From Medicago truncatula (lineage: Eukaryota; Streptophyta; Magnoliopsida; Fabales; Fabaceae): a DNA stretch of 64,000 bases. The position numbers and the translations under genes are program-made. This document shows positions 1 to 11,230 of this stretch, in pieces; positions within the stretch are counted from its first letter, which is position 1, and each line of letters begins with the position of its first letter. Where the stretch lies: contig NC_053046.1 of NCBI RefSeq assembly GCF_003473485.1, forward strand, positions 37,719,832-37,783,831, read 5' to 3'. Under the pieces are notes generated by a model, which made no database searches, had not been told where the DNA came from, and saw only the letters and a list, made by a program, of their open reading frames with translations.

Positions 1-748
1 CTTTTTTTGTATAAGAAGTTTTCTAGTTCGTAACGAAGTTAGTATATAAAAATGATCAATTTTATGGTATACAAATGAGACCAATTTTAATGTAATGATA
101 AAAAGACGCATGTGTATAATGCAAAATCAATTTACTTATGTATGTTAGACAAAATTTATATAAATAAAGGATAAAAAGATAAGGAGGCGCCTTTGGCTGA
201 CACTTTATACTCTTGAAAGGTCTTTTTAGTATACCTTATGTTAAGGAGGCGCCTTTGGTTTTGTTAATATATACCATTGTAGCTTCTTAAAAAAGGATAA
301 AATGATAAGGAATAAAATTGGATTCATACAACATGCATCTCGATTATTTGAATAAATAAAGTGACTTATTCCCCGAAAAAAATAATTATTTTAATGAGTT
401 TTATATAATTCTTTTTGAAAGATAATGGGTTTTATATAATTATTATAACCGTCAAATGAGTCATACAAATATGTTTAACTAATCCTTCATATATGTCATG
501 CACTATTATCAAACTAATCAAAAATGAAAAATATATGGAATTCAAATCAAGTCAATATTTCTCTTCAAAATCAATAGTTTGTTTTATCAATATTTTTGAA
601 CATGTCAAGCAATAGTTTGTTTTATCAATATTTTTGAACATGTCAAGTTTTATATCGTAAAAAAAAAATGTTAAGCTTTGTAATTTTTTTTTTTTTTATG
701 TAAATTAGGTATTCTCCATGCTCAAACTCTTTCTAAGAGTTTTATCAC
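1..748. other. AT-rich intergenic DNA with two short direct repeats
   Basis: No gene is supported here. A 38-bp unit beginning CAATAGTTTG is duplicated perfectly head to tail at 572-609 and 610-647. A GC-rich 17-bp word, TAAGGAGGCGCCTTTGG, occurs twice near 180 and 242 in otherwise AT-rich sequence. Homopolymer runs lie near 660-700. Confidence 0.6.
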
Positions 749-1432
749 TGTTGGATCACGAGGGAAGTCCGGGAGACCATCCATATTTAGGATGGAGCAA
801 CCACACAAATGAGAGAGATGACACACTCTTACCCAAAACCTTAAGGCAATTGGTTTATGGGTCCTCTCATTTAAAGAGTGTTCAACCTCAACTTTTCTAT
901 CTGATGTGGGACATATAACTCACACTTGCGCACAACACTCTCCCTCAAGTGTGAGTCCATCAATTCATCGTTATCCCACCTCAAGCGGAAGCTCTTTCGT
1001 TCGCAAATACTTTCTTGTACTTATATTGTTGCTTTCTTTGCAACGAAACTTGTCGCCTGAACACCATGTCAGGAAGACTTTCGACACAAGTTGTCGGTCA
1101 AGAGGGGAGTCCGGGGACCACCCACATTCAGGCCAAAGCAGCCGCACAAGTGAGAGAGACACCACACTCTTACCCAAAACCTTAAGATAATGGGTTTATT
1201 GGTCCTCTCACTTATAAAATGTTCAACTTCCATTTTTCTATCCAATGTGAGACATATAACTCACACTTTCATACAACACTCCCCCTCAATTGTAAATCCA
1301 TCAATTCATCGTGTTCCTCCCCTCAAGCGGAAGCTTTTTCATCCGTAAACACTTGCTTGTACCGTCATTGCTGCTTTCTTCACAACAGAACATGCCGCCG
1401 TCATTGCTGCTTTCTTCACACTTAAACGTAAG
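749..1432 (-). mobile_element. TRIM retrotransposon cluster, LTR / internal / LTR' / internal
   Basis: A terminal-repeat retrotransposon in miniature, read on the minus strand. A 189-bp LTR at 749-937 is bounded by TGTTGG on the left and ACAACA on the right. On the minus strand it is preceded by a purine tract, the complement of CTCTCCCTCAAG (938 onward), which fits a polypurine tract. A short internal part follows, then a second LTR copy (about 1098-1278) whose left end is replaced by internal sequence, again flanked by a purine tract (CTCCCCCTCAA), then more internal sequence to about 1432. No gag or pol is present, so it would be non-autonomous. The arrangement suggests recombination between related copies. 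The short ORFs here are incidental. Confidence 0.7.
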
Positions 1433-1874
1433 CAAAAATAAATTATCATACAACATTATACTTACGATTTCTAATAGACGATGAAATATTTGATAAACAA
1501 TTCAAAAAATACAAAATTGTAAATGCTAAGCATATGTATGAATTTTTTGTTTTAAATGCAAAGTTGTTAGTTGGATTTTTTGTATATAAAACATTGAAAA
1601 CCTTGTAGATATTGTTACCAACTTGGATTGAACTTGTATGTAGAAGATGCATAAGGGAGTTATGAAGTTTCCTAGTTTGATGTATGATGTATGTGCAATG
1701 TCAAATATCATTCCTACTATCAAATGACAAGTTTGTAGCAATTACCCAATTTATGATGATGATGATGGGGTTCTTTTGTTGCCTAAAAAATTAGTCATAT
1801 AGTGAGCGAAAAAGATCTAAGTTGTATGATAAGTTAGGGCGCCTACTTGTGTGACTAAAGACTCTAACTATTAG
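1433..1874. other. intergenic, no gene seen
   Basis: AT-rich sequence between a TRIM cluster and a hAT-like element. The minus-strand ORFs at 1446-1741 are low-complexity and lack recognisable domains, so I regard them as chance. Confidence 0.5.
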
Positions 1875-2212
1875 TAGGTCTGGAAATGAGTCGAACCCAG
1901 TCGAACTTTGATTCAACACGACTCGACTCGTTAAAAATTGAATCAGCTCAAAACTCGACTCAAGTTCGCTACAAACTTTTTTTCAGGTTGAACTCGACTC
2001 GATTCAAGCTCGTGAACAACTCGGTTCAACTTGATAGCTCGAATCAAATGAACAAAAAAAAACTATAAACCAAAAAACAAACTTAGTTTAATTAACACAA
2101 TAATACTTCCTATGGGCCTCAAGACCACATAAGTAAGAAAAACTATACTATAAGTTTGTCATAGCATTATTAATCTTTTGCTATACGGTACGTTGAGTCA
2201 TAGGCTACTGTT

Positions 2213-2339
2213 TTCTCCGATCCTATTTATAAAAAAATGTTAGGTCAGCAAAAGTTAATGTATCTGACTCAAATTTTTAACCAGATACATCATCAACTTT
2301 TGTTGATCTAAATTTTTTTATAAATAGGACCAAAAGGAG
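2213..2339. mobile_element. Stowaway-like MITE, degenerate
   Basis: Ends CTCCGATCCTATTTATAA and TTATAAATAGGACCAAAAGGAG are inverted repeats of the same type as the intact copy at 42413-42539, and the interior shares the AGTTGATGTATCT-type words. The outer TIR bases have decayed and no clean TA duplication is left. Confidence 0.6.
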
Positions 2340-2495
2340 TCTTTTATAGACACTTATGCTCCCTGCTATCCTCAAAGCTTCCAATGTGGGACTAATTTAC
2401 ACGCTATTTTTCTCTCTTACAACTAGCTAGCTAGCCTCACTAATGTAAATGTGCTATGTACAAGAAAGAATAACTTCCACGTTTATTTAATTAAA

Positions 2496-2515
2496 TAAAA
2501 AAATACAAAAGAAAT

Positions 2516-2565
<50 letters not shown>

Positions 2566-2582
2566 CTTTTGTATTTTTTATA
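2496..2582. repeat. (TA)n microsatellite inside a hairpin
   Basis: About 40 bp of uninterrupted TA dinucleotides (2517-2562) are flanked by inverted arms, AAAAATACAAAAGAA on the left and TTCTTTTGTATTTTT on the right. It can fold into one long hairpin. Confidence 0.8.
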
Positions 2583-3123
2583 TCGAGCTGGTTCATGAAC
2601 CAAACGAATCAAACTATACATAGCTCAAGTTCAGCTCATTTATTTAACAAATTAACTTAATTTTTAAATCAAGTTCGACTCATTTGGTTCATGAACCAAG
2701 TTCAATGAATCTATTATCGAATCAAGTCTCGGACTTTATTCGAGTTAATTCGGTTCATTGTCATCCCTACATGTTAGCAAAGAAAACAAAAATGAATCTA
2801 TTGTCCAATCTTTAATATATTTTTTAGCAACATGTCTTTTTTCTAAAATTCTACGGCTTTTTAAAAAAATATAGAACCTAAGTGACCAAATGACTCATTA
2901 ATTGAGTACAAGCATAATAAGATCCAACATTTAATTCTCAATACATGCCAAATCAGAACTTCAATCAACAAATAAGATAAATAATTCTCAACCGAAGATA
3001 CAAAAATAACAATAACAAAAAAAAGGCTTTTGTAACCGCCATCACAAAGTTTTTGTAAGTAGTTTTGAAATTATAGCATATGAACTTGCAAACTAATCAA
3101 TACTTTCAAAATCCTTCATTGAA

Positions 3124-3900
3124 TTATTTATTCTTGATACCTCCAGTTTCCTCTGCAATTGAACCCGATGTGGAACATATTTCTACCATATAACCATCCG
3201 CTATCATTTGATTTTCTCGACATTTAAGAGAGCAAAATGCAGAAAAGACACTGCAATGTTAAAATTAATGGGTCAGTTGACATGCATGCATATAAGAAGT
3301 TTATAAACACCACTCATCAATATGATTGTATGTGTATCTGTATATAATCATGTTGAAGACAATAATTCATATATAAATACACACACATATATAAATATTA
3401 TTTGTTTTTTTGGGGATTCAAAATACAAAATCCAATCCATTGAAAAAATGTGAATCTAATGTTTAGCTGGAGAATTTGAAATTTTTTGCTTTAATTAATA
3501 TTCGTCATGTATGCCTTTTATATTGGTGTTCACCTTTTAGATATATGCATGACTAATGTTGTAAATCTATGAAATATGGGAAGAAGAAAGAGAAGAGAAA
3601 TAATACATACCCATACATATATCTGTCCTTCTCAATCTTTTTCCTACACCAGCGACAAGCATGTAGGAATCCCTCTGGCAATGCTGGTGATGTCCTTTTG
3701 GTCGGAGCGTCTAAGGCTGGGAAACCCAGTGAGAATAATCGTTGACCTAGTGGCGCCTTAACAAAGTTTGAGGTTGGTTTCTCAATGATTCTTTGATCAT
3801 TAGTATTCACATGAGCAACATTTGCATCTGAAGATAGATCATCTAGGCAAATGGTTGACTGTGACTTGTAAAATCGACGACGTTTGGGACCGGTCTCCAT
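3124..3900 (-). CDS. FLZ-type (FCS-like, DUF581) zinc finger protein
   Basis: Two-exon minus-strand gene. Exon 1 is 3900-3611, with donor GTATGT. Exon 2 is 3250-3124, after acceptor TTGCAG, ending in TAA. The phase joins exactly (GG|T, Gly97) and gives 138 aa. The FLZ domain spans about residues 78-112, split by the intron: C82 and C85 in exon 1, and FCSLKCRENQM with C103 and C107 in exon 2, the four expected zinc ligands. The basic N-terminus and a downstream PLGQRLFSLGF stretch precede it. FLZ proteins are known as plant adaptors that bind SnRK1 kinase subunits in energy and stress signalling; that role is inferred from the family. The single-exon ORF reading through the intron is wrong, because it loses half the finger. 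A TATA-like box lies at 3991-4000. Confidence 0.9.
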
Positions 3901-3990
3901 TAGAGTTGAGAGTTGAAGGTAGATTGTGAGGAGTCCTCAGTGAAGGAGGAGTTATGTGTTTGTGATGATAAATCTATGTTTTTTCAGCAT

Positions 3991-4000
3991 GGTATTTATA
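3991..4000 (-). promoter_or_regulatory. TATA box of the FLZ gene
   Basis: TATAAATACC on the minus strand, about 90 bp upstream of the FLZ start codon, at a plausible core promoter distance. Confidence 0.45.
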
Positions 4001-4955
4001 ACCTCAATTGATTCCATTTCTTTTTAGATTTTCAACAAATATTATCATTAATGTCAGTTTGACCTGCTCGGTGCACATGATAGTTAATATTGTAAAACTT
4101 TTAAAATTTAATTTTTATTTCAATACAATATTAGTATGCATTTAGTTTTTTTTAAATATTCTTATATTTAATCACATTAAATAAATTATTAAACTTAAAC
4201 TTTTGAAATTAAAATGCACAAGTCAAATAAAAAGAATATTAATTCAGTTAAATTATTTTTGAAATAAAATTATTAACTATGGTATTCTCATATCATAATT
4301 TTTAAAATAAGCCAAACTAGCTTATCAAAATTTGCATTGGAGAGAATCGAAGACCTTGAGAGAAGCAACTTTAAGGTCCTAAGAACGCCACGAGACCAGC
4401 CCAAGTGAACTTCTCATATCAATTATGTGAGTGAGTGAAAATAGAGGGGCCAAAATTATAAATAAGCCTAAAATCAATTACATTTAAATTGAATAATCTA
4501 CAATTTATCTCAGTTAATTTATTTTTTAAAATAATATTAAATTATTTCTACAAAAATAAGTATACTATTTTTTTAGAGGGTATAATACATATATATTTAC
4601 TTTTTTGCTTGATAATTATTTGAATTAAAAAAGTAGTAATAATTAACTTCCTTTTAATCTTTCAAAAAAAAAAAATATCTTCCTTTTAAAAAATTATAAT
4701 TAATTTAATTTCCTAAATATGTATGTATTAACTTTTAAAAGAATTATAAGCTTGTTCATGAACCAAATTAAAAAAAAACATAAATATAATAATATTATAC
4801 CATCTCTTTTTTGTCACCCCGTCTTCTTTTGAGGAAAATATTAATAATATTATTTCCTTTAACGAGTACATATTAAATTTTAAAAGAATAATAAGTTTGT
4901 GCATGAACCAAATTAAAAAAAAGAATATAATAATATTATACTATATTCATTCAAA

Positions 4956-4998
<43 letters not shown>

Positions 4999-5649
4999 TA
5001 ATAATAATAATAATATGAGAAGGTGTATTTGCTTAAATGAGAACATATTAAGTTTTAAAAGAAAACTAAGATTGTGCATGAACCAAATTAAAATATTGAA
5101 TTATTAATATAGATTCAAAGTATATAATCTATAATATATATAAAGAAAATAGTATTTTCAAAATTACACTCAACTTTCAACACAAATAAGACATCTAACA
5201 AAATAGATAAGAGTAAATTTAAATATTAAAATAAAATTATAACCAGCACGATATGAGAATATATATGTCCAATTTTTTCTTTATCCTTTAAAAAGTGTAA
5301 CAATGTAACAAACTATATTAGTTTATCTTTACTTACTTTTTCATTATCCCAATTATACCGTTAAACAACCTTTTCTCGTTGAAAAAGAGAATTTACATTA
5401 TATTTTTTTTCTTATATTATTGGTATCATTGAAATAGATAATCATGGGTAGTTTGATTTGTTATAATTTGAAAGCAAAAATCATTTATATTTTTACTTTT
5501 AATCAAAATTAAAATAATCATAAAAAAAACACCGTGCATAATTTTCAATCGCGAGTGTCCGTCTTTCCGCTAATATAGGATAATATGAACAATTGAGCAT
5601 GTTGGCGGATGATCCACTCGCCAACTTAGAACCCTTATTGATCTCTACA
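4001..5649. other. AT-rich intergenic with (TAA)n microsatellite
   Basis: No gene is seen. A (TAA)n microsatellite occupies about 4957-5011. A phrase containing GTGCATGAACCAAATTAAA recurs near 4895 and 5073, with a variant near 4752, so a diverged short repeat is present three times. Confidence 0.6.
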
Positions 5650-6121
5650 ATGTTCACTCTTCATTTTTTTTGTGTAAATACTTGCTTGTGCTGTCATTGC
5701 TGCTTTCTTCGCAACGGAACCTGCCGCCGTCATTGTTGCTTTCTTCACAATGGAACCTGCCGCCTGAACACCATATCATGAAGACTTTCGACACAAGGAG
5801 CCAATCATACTTTTCGTTGAAGGGGGCTCTGATACCATTGTTGGGTCACAAACGGAACCTACCGCCTGAACACCATGTCAGGAAGACTTTCGACATAAGA
5901 AGTCGGTCGTACCATTTGTTGAACCGGGCTCTGATACCATTGTTGGGTCACGAAGGGAGCCCGGTGGATCACCCACATCTAGGTGAGCAAGAACAGCCAC
6001 ACAAGTGAGAGAGACAGCACACTCTTATCCAAAATCTTAAGGCAATGCGTTTATGGATCCTCTCACTTACGTCCACTTTTCTATCTGATGTGGGACATAT
6101 AACTCACACTTGTACACAACA
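5650..6121 (-). mobile_element. TRIM retrotransposon with LTR and tRNA-iMet primer site
   Basis: An LTR of 181 bp, 5941-6121, begins TGTTGGGTCA and ends ACACAACA. One base to its left, 5926-5939 reads GGGCTCTGATACCA, whose complement TGGTATCAGAGC is the classic initiator-methionine tRNA primer binding site, so the element runs on the minus strand. A second primer site with a stub of LTR lies at about 5825-5850, followed by repeated internal sequence (GCCTGAACACCAT... twice). This looks like a partial tandem or unequal recombinant. No protein domain is encoded, as expected for a TRIM. Confidence 0.8.
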
Positions 6122-7194
6122 ATACTATATGCAAAAATATTGGCAATGTTGACTGTATTTCCGTTCCATAACATTGCATTCATAACATGATTAGTATTGA
6201 TCTAAAATTTATGAGAAATGCTAACAAGTGTTTTAAGGCACTTGTTAAGAAGTCTAAAAAAGAAAGGGAAATGTTAAGTTGTGCCCTGAGGGCACAAGTT
6301 AATGTATCAAATATAGAAATAGTTTATTGGAGTGTGTGCATTGCATTTAATCTTTAACTTTTAATAAATTGAATGCACAAAATTTTAGAGAATATTTATT
6401 CTTTTGGATTTCTTAACATGTGTCTTAAGGGCACAAGTTAACACTACCCAAAAAGAAATTTTGTTTTGGAATTGATGCTCCAACATATTGAAACTTGAAA
6501 AGTAATACATAAAACTTATCAACATATTATCTTAAGGGCATTTATTAGCAAGACTCAAAATTGAAAAATCAATTATGTCCGTGTACTCATTTGAAATTTT
6601 GATATCCTCACTTGAGTCATCTTGTTTTTTTTTAGCATTTCTTTGTTCCGAGATTCTTATCTTTGGAACTGAAAAATATATCATGCTTGATGTATGTTCG
6701 AAACTTATTTGCAATGAGATATTATTATTCAAGAAAGATGTGCTCAAATGATAACAAAAATTATAGAACGGTTGCACAGTACGTTTGAAACTCACAATGA
6801 AACCCTATTTAGGATATTCTTACGGGACAAAATGCTTTTGTTAACAACAATTACCGGGAATGGGACATAAAAGGAAAACAATGTATTTCCTACCAAACAC
6901 ACAATATTTTAACACTATAAAGAACACCTAATTTCCCACCATTAGTGTAAAAATGGAATAAGAGAAAAAAGTTAAATTTGAAATTCCAAAACCAACCATT
7001 TGTATGCATACGCGCAAGATATTGACCTTGGTCAATAAATATAATATAGATAATCACTTATTTTTTGATTGCTCAAAAAAAAAATCACTTATTAGTTGAT
7101 TTACATTGGTATTTATATATGTATTATAGCATTCAATGTCTATGAATTGCACCTTAACCTCAAAGCATAGAAAAATTTAGTGGCTAGTGCTAAT
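6122..7194. other. intergenic, upstream of HIPP gene
   Basis: No gene is supported. Two related segments around 6210-6300 and 6405-6450 both contain TTAAGG(G/C)CACAAGTTAA-type words in a loosely inverted arrangement, perhaps a decayed MITE. The minus-strand ORF at 6532-6795 shows no recognised domain. Confidence 0.4.
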
Positions 7195-7884
7195 ATGAAG
7201 GTGAGAACTATATGATTTAATAACTATTAGCATTTACATATATTGTATATCTATACATTGTCTTTCAATAATAATCTCTTCAATTAATTACCACAGAAAA
7301 TAGTTATCCAGATGCATATGGAGAGTGACAAATTTAGAAGCAAAGCTTTGAAAATTGCTGCTGCCTTTCAAGGTACATGTAACATTAATTCACTTCCAAT
7401 AATCAATTTTATTTGTAACTTCATATTCAAGCAAAAAATAATAATTCAATATCCAATTGTAGCAACGTACATAACTACATATTTAATATTCTTTATATTC
7501 TTCATTTCAAAATTAATTTTGAATTAACACAATAATTACATTGTTATGTATGATCCAATAGGTGTGATTTCAGTGTCATTAGAAGGTGAAAGCAGAGACC
7601 AAGTAGTAGTAATTGGAGATTATCAAATAGACTGTGTTTGTTTGACTAAAAAGTTGAGAAAGAAATTTTGTTATGTTAATCTTTTAAGTGTTGAAGATGC
7701 AAACGTTTCTGCTAGTTATGAAGGTGATGAAGCTAAAGAGGAAGAAAAAGATGTTGAAGTAACCATAAATTCAACAGAAAATTCATCGGTTGTTTGTAAT
7801 TGTGAGAAAAATTATCCTCCACCTTGTCCCTTGTATTACATAGTTGATCATGAGCCATACCCTAGTAGTTGCTCTATCCAATGA
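7195..7884 (+). CDS. HIPP-family HMA-domain protein lacking the CxxC
   Basis: Three exons: 7195-7200 (ATG AAG), 7297-7372 and 7562-7884, phases joining exactly to give 134 aa. A tiny first exon is usual for this family. The HMA fold is clear: KIVIQMHMESDK at the N-terminus, SKALKIAAAFQGVISVSLEG, then VVVIGD and LRKKFCYVNL, through about residue 68. The metal-binding MxCxxC is changed to M10-E-S12-D-K-F15, so both cysteines are gone. After an acidic linker (EEEKDVEV) the protein ends in CSIQ, a CaaX prenylation box typical of heavy-metal-associated isoprenylated plant proteins. Family knowledge suggests membrane or nuclear targeting; copper or zinc binding through this site is unlikely. A related group of HMA proteins without the cysteines is known as targets of fungal effectors; a link to this gene is inference. 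Confidence 0.88.
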
Positions 7885-8278
7885 AAATATAATGTGTTAC
7901 TATGATCAACATTTTAATGTTTAAATTTAAAGAATTTAAGTTTCTTAATTTGATATGGTTTTTTATGTTACGAAGAGATCATTACATGATTAGTAGTTAG
8001 CACGAAAAGTACGATGTATTTGGGTGAAATCAGAAGAGAAATTATGAATGATTTTACAAAATTATCCTTCATTAACGACATTCTGAATGAAAAGAAGAGA
8101 AAATGTTGTAAATTACACAATAAATGATCATGTTTATATAGTTTGTTGTGATAACAAATTTCTTAGTTTTCTAACCAACTTACTAACCTAACTAATATTA
8201 ATAATCATTCCAAACAACATCTTCATGTAAAAGGTGATGATGCATTTTTAGGCTATTTTAAGAACACACAGCATTTTG
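7885..8278. other. intergenic between convergent genes
   Basis: The 3' flanks of the HIPP gene (plus) and the glycine-rich peptide gene (minus). AT-rich, with AATAAA-like words, and no further ORF of note. Confidence 0.5.
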
Positions 8279-8702
8279 TTATAGTTTTTCACCATGTACG
8301 TTTGACATGCATCCCAAATTTCTATTTCCACCGCTATCCCCGCTTCCACCGCTGCCCTGATTTTCATTGTTGCCCGCTTTTCCATTGTCAGAATAGTTTA
8401 TGATAGAATTGTGACCCTCGTTTTGATTTCCACTTCCGCTTCGCCATGTTGCTCTTCCGCCTGACCAACGTACTTTGCCATCTACCTCGATGTTTGTCTT
8501 TGATTCTTTTGCTTCGCCGGCTGCAATTTAATAAACAATTAATTTTGTGAAATTTAAAAGAAGAAAGAAATTGTGCATACTTGACATAGATATAGTTATA
8601 GACACACATACATTGTTTCTCATTTTTAGAAAGCTCAATTGCAACAACGGAGATAAGAAGCAGTGCACAAAAGTACAAGAACATAAACATCTTGATTTTC
8701 AT
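8279..8702 (-). CDS. small secreted glycine/asparagine-rich protein
   Basis: Two-exon gene on the minus strand. Exon 1 is 8702-8612 (donor GTATGT) and exon 2 is 8520-8279 (acceptor TTGCAG), joined in phase (T|CC, Ser31), giving 110 aa. Residues 1-21 are a clear signal peptide (FLYFCALLLISVVA). The mature part is hydrophilic and becomes Gly/Ser/Asn-rich, with motifs SGGRATWRSGSGN and GSGGSGDSGGN, and one cysteine near the C-terminus. The signal peptide resembles those of legume nodule glycine-rich proteins, but the mature part is less glycine-dense; membership is a guess. A good TATA box lies 49 bp upstream of the ATG. The one-exon reading that runs into the intron gives an Arg/Lys-rich frame and is rejected. 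Confidence 0.75.
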
Positions 8703-8750
8703 TCTTGCTATAAATTAAGACTTTGTTTTGAAATATGAATACAAATGATA

Positions 8751-8762
8751 GCTATTTATATA
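8751..8762 (-). promoter_or_regulatory. TATA box of the secreted peptide gene
   Basis: TATATAAATAGC on the minus strand, an excellent plant TATA consensus, 49 bp upstream of the start codon at 8702. It implies a short 5' UTR. Confidence 0.7.
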
Positions 8763-11230
8763 ATGATCATGGGACAAGATAAAATATAAGAAGAACAAGA
8801 GAGATTTTTTTTACTCCAATAACAAAAATAGCTTGATTAAAAATAATATGTTGTACCATGAAAAAGATAACATAAATTGCACGGCAAAACAAACACAAAA
8901 TATAATGTTTGGCTAGCTGGTTGCAATGATAATGAGTCATTATTATCTATTGAGCCATTGAAAGGTTAAATTAGAGCATGGTTGCCAATTGAGGTAAGAA
9001 AGATTTTCAGACAATGGCAACCAGAAAGTAACTAAGATATTTGATTATAATTTGAGGAAAACATGGTGAGAAATGGTATTTGTCACGAATAAAAAAAATC
9101 CACGAATGTTTTCACAAACAAGAAAATGTTGATCATAACCTTTGAGAAATATAGTGAATAAATATTATGAAACCAATTAATCAAGTTATTTCGGAAGTTT
9201 AAGTCCTTTCGCTCTTCTTAAAAACCAAATTTTCCTTTTTCAAAAGATAAAACAAATACGTTAACCTCAAGAAAATAATTGTTTTCTAAAAAATCAAATC
9301 AAAGATAAAGCATGAAAATAAGGCTTACCTCTTGGCGTCGAGCTCTACCAAAAAAAGAAAACCTCTTGGCGTCGAGGCAATTGTACGCCTAATTTGGTGT
9401 TAACTCCCATTGAAAATTGCTCTTTAGGCATCATAGGTACCTCGAATTGATGAAAATATCCCAACGACGATTAACTATTGTTTGCTTCTAAATAATAGTC
9501 AATTGTCGTCCCAAGAATAGACCTATATTTAAGTGTGTGTAAATACAAGATTTATCGTGAATGGTAGTTAACTATACCTCCATGATTACATATTGTTTGT
9601 TATGGTAGTTAACTAGCAAATTGCAGTTAAGAATTACGTACAAGTTTACAACTCTAGAAAACAATTCATTACCACCAAAAATCAAGCATAAACCAACAAC
9701 TAAACAACCTTAATCCAAATCAAGAAACTGCACAAACAAAAATTTCAATGAAATTCATATTTTTTTAGTTTTGTAGCTCAATCGAGATTCATGTGAGCAA
9801 ACCATAGGTGCTAAAGAGCAATTTTCAATCACCATGTGATTGAGGCCCATTAGACCTCATTTTATCGATGAATAGGTAGGAAGCCCAGTGATAATGTCTA
9901 GGACTAAGAAATTAACTATGTCCTACTCCCTCTTTTCCTTATTATTTGTAGCTTTTATAGAAAAGTTTCTATTTACTTATCATTATCAAATTTCAATGCA
10001 GCATATGCTATTGCTTTATCAAAAACACTCTTAAGTATTTATTGAAGAGATGAAATGGATAAATGAGAGTAATTTATTAAGGATATTATAGGTAAAAAAG
10101 AAATAATTGTTTCAAAATAACAAAATTTATTTGTTCTTTGGTATATGTAAAAGGACAAATACATTTTGATACGTGCATAGACTATAGTGACTATATCTCA
10201 CACATTCAAAAACTAAAGTAGATGTTTATTCATGATCCAAATACTTGAAGAACCTGAATCGAGAGCATGAAGAGGTTTATTTTCTATAATATAATATATA
10301 TCTGTGCCACTTAGATGCAAATTAAAAGGGTGAGTTATTATTATGCAGAAGATTTCAAATAAAATATTATAACTAAAAAATTAGGTATGTTGGAGGGACA
10401 CATATTTTTAAAAAATTTGCGTATGCAAATTGGTTATTGAAATTGTAAGCATAAAATAGTTTTTCTTTTTTACGAATTCGTAAATACATCATCGAAATTG
10501 TAAAACGTTACTTAATATAGATCAAAAGAATATATTTTTTTGTCAAGTAGTTTGGTGACTAGTATTCACTTTTAAAGTAAATAAATAGATGTTCGATGTT
10601 CAAACTCCGACCTCTGCATATGCTCACGGAGACAAATAATATTATCTCATTTTAACCGTTAGAAACTATAACGTGGACATATTAGTTGAATGTCCATGGT
10701 GATCTTAGGGCTCACATCAATGCCTTCACATCATGGACTAATTTACCAATAAAACTTAAGGGCTCTCAAGGATTAATTTGTCATTAATTAGTTATTGCAC
10801 AGTTGCAATTAGCAACCAATTTATCTTTGATGTAGTGTAAATTTCATATACAAATTATTGTCTACTGAACTAACATTGATGTGGGATAAATCTGTAATGG
10901 GACATGTTTAATTATTGTACCACACTATATAACATCCAATGGAAGAAGTTATGAAGGGATTTTTTTTTTTGTTACCTCTTCAATTTCTAAGAGATTGAGG
11001 CCTATTAATCTTGAGTTTGGCCGCGAGTTTTGTGCGTCTTGCACATTCTCGACGTGAATAATATTTCGCAGTTTCAAAAAAAAAAAAAAATTCTTGAGTT
11101 TGACCGCAAGATAAGTAAAATCTGATAAAAAAAAATTGTTCAACTAAAAAATCGAACTTCACTTCACTCATGACGAATTGTGGCGAGTGAAATTTTTTTA
11201 TGGAAAAATACCAACGAGTTCTTTACTTCA
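8763..11230. other. intergenic, repeats only
   Basis: No confident gene. There is a half Stowaway-like end (TACTCCCTCTTTTCC near 9926) and a tRNA-derived SINE-like piece at about 10543-10645. A duplicated phrase CCTCTTGGCGTCGAG lies near 9330 and 9361. Poly-A/T tracts near 10960 and 11080 generate the two short minus-strand ORFs, which are not supported. Confidence 0.5.
10543..10645 (+). repeat. tRNA-derived SINE-like fragment
   Basis: GTCAAGTAGTTTGGTGACTAG followed by GTTCAAACTCC resembles pol III A and B boxes and matches the copies at 43230 and 50400. It is diverged. Confidence 0.5.

Larger units (their letters stand above)
1875..2769. mobile_element. hAT-like non-autonomous element with nested insertion
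   Basis: The ends form an imperfect terminal inverted repeat: the left starts TAGGTCTGGAAATGAGTCGA, and the reverse complement of the right end starts TAGGGATGACAATGAACCGA. Both arms are rich in CTCGACTCG / GGTTCATGAACC words. The 8-bp flanks agree only partly (ACTATTAG against CATGTTAG), so the target duplication is weak. Inside are a Stowaway-like MITE and a hairpin around a TA microsatellite. TIR style suggests the hAT superfamily; no transposase is present. Confidence 0.5.

Noticed and set aside
718-1190. Two overlapping plus-strand ORFs of 66 and 94 codons
   Set aside because: They lie across TRIM LTR and internal sequence, are antisense to the element, and similar words recur at 5670-6008 and 47517-47735. 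Not genes.
1886-2068. Ser/Asn/Asp-rich 60-codon ORF
   Set aside because: Product of CTCGACTCG repeats in the arm of a hAT-like element.
5670-6008. 112-codon plus-strand ORF with repeated PPEHH...KTFD phrases
   Set aside because: The peptide repeat comes from duplicated TRIM internal DNA read on the wrong strand, including the primer binding site.
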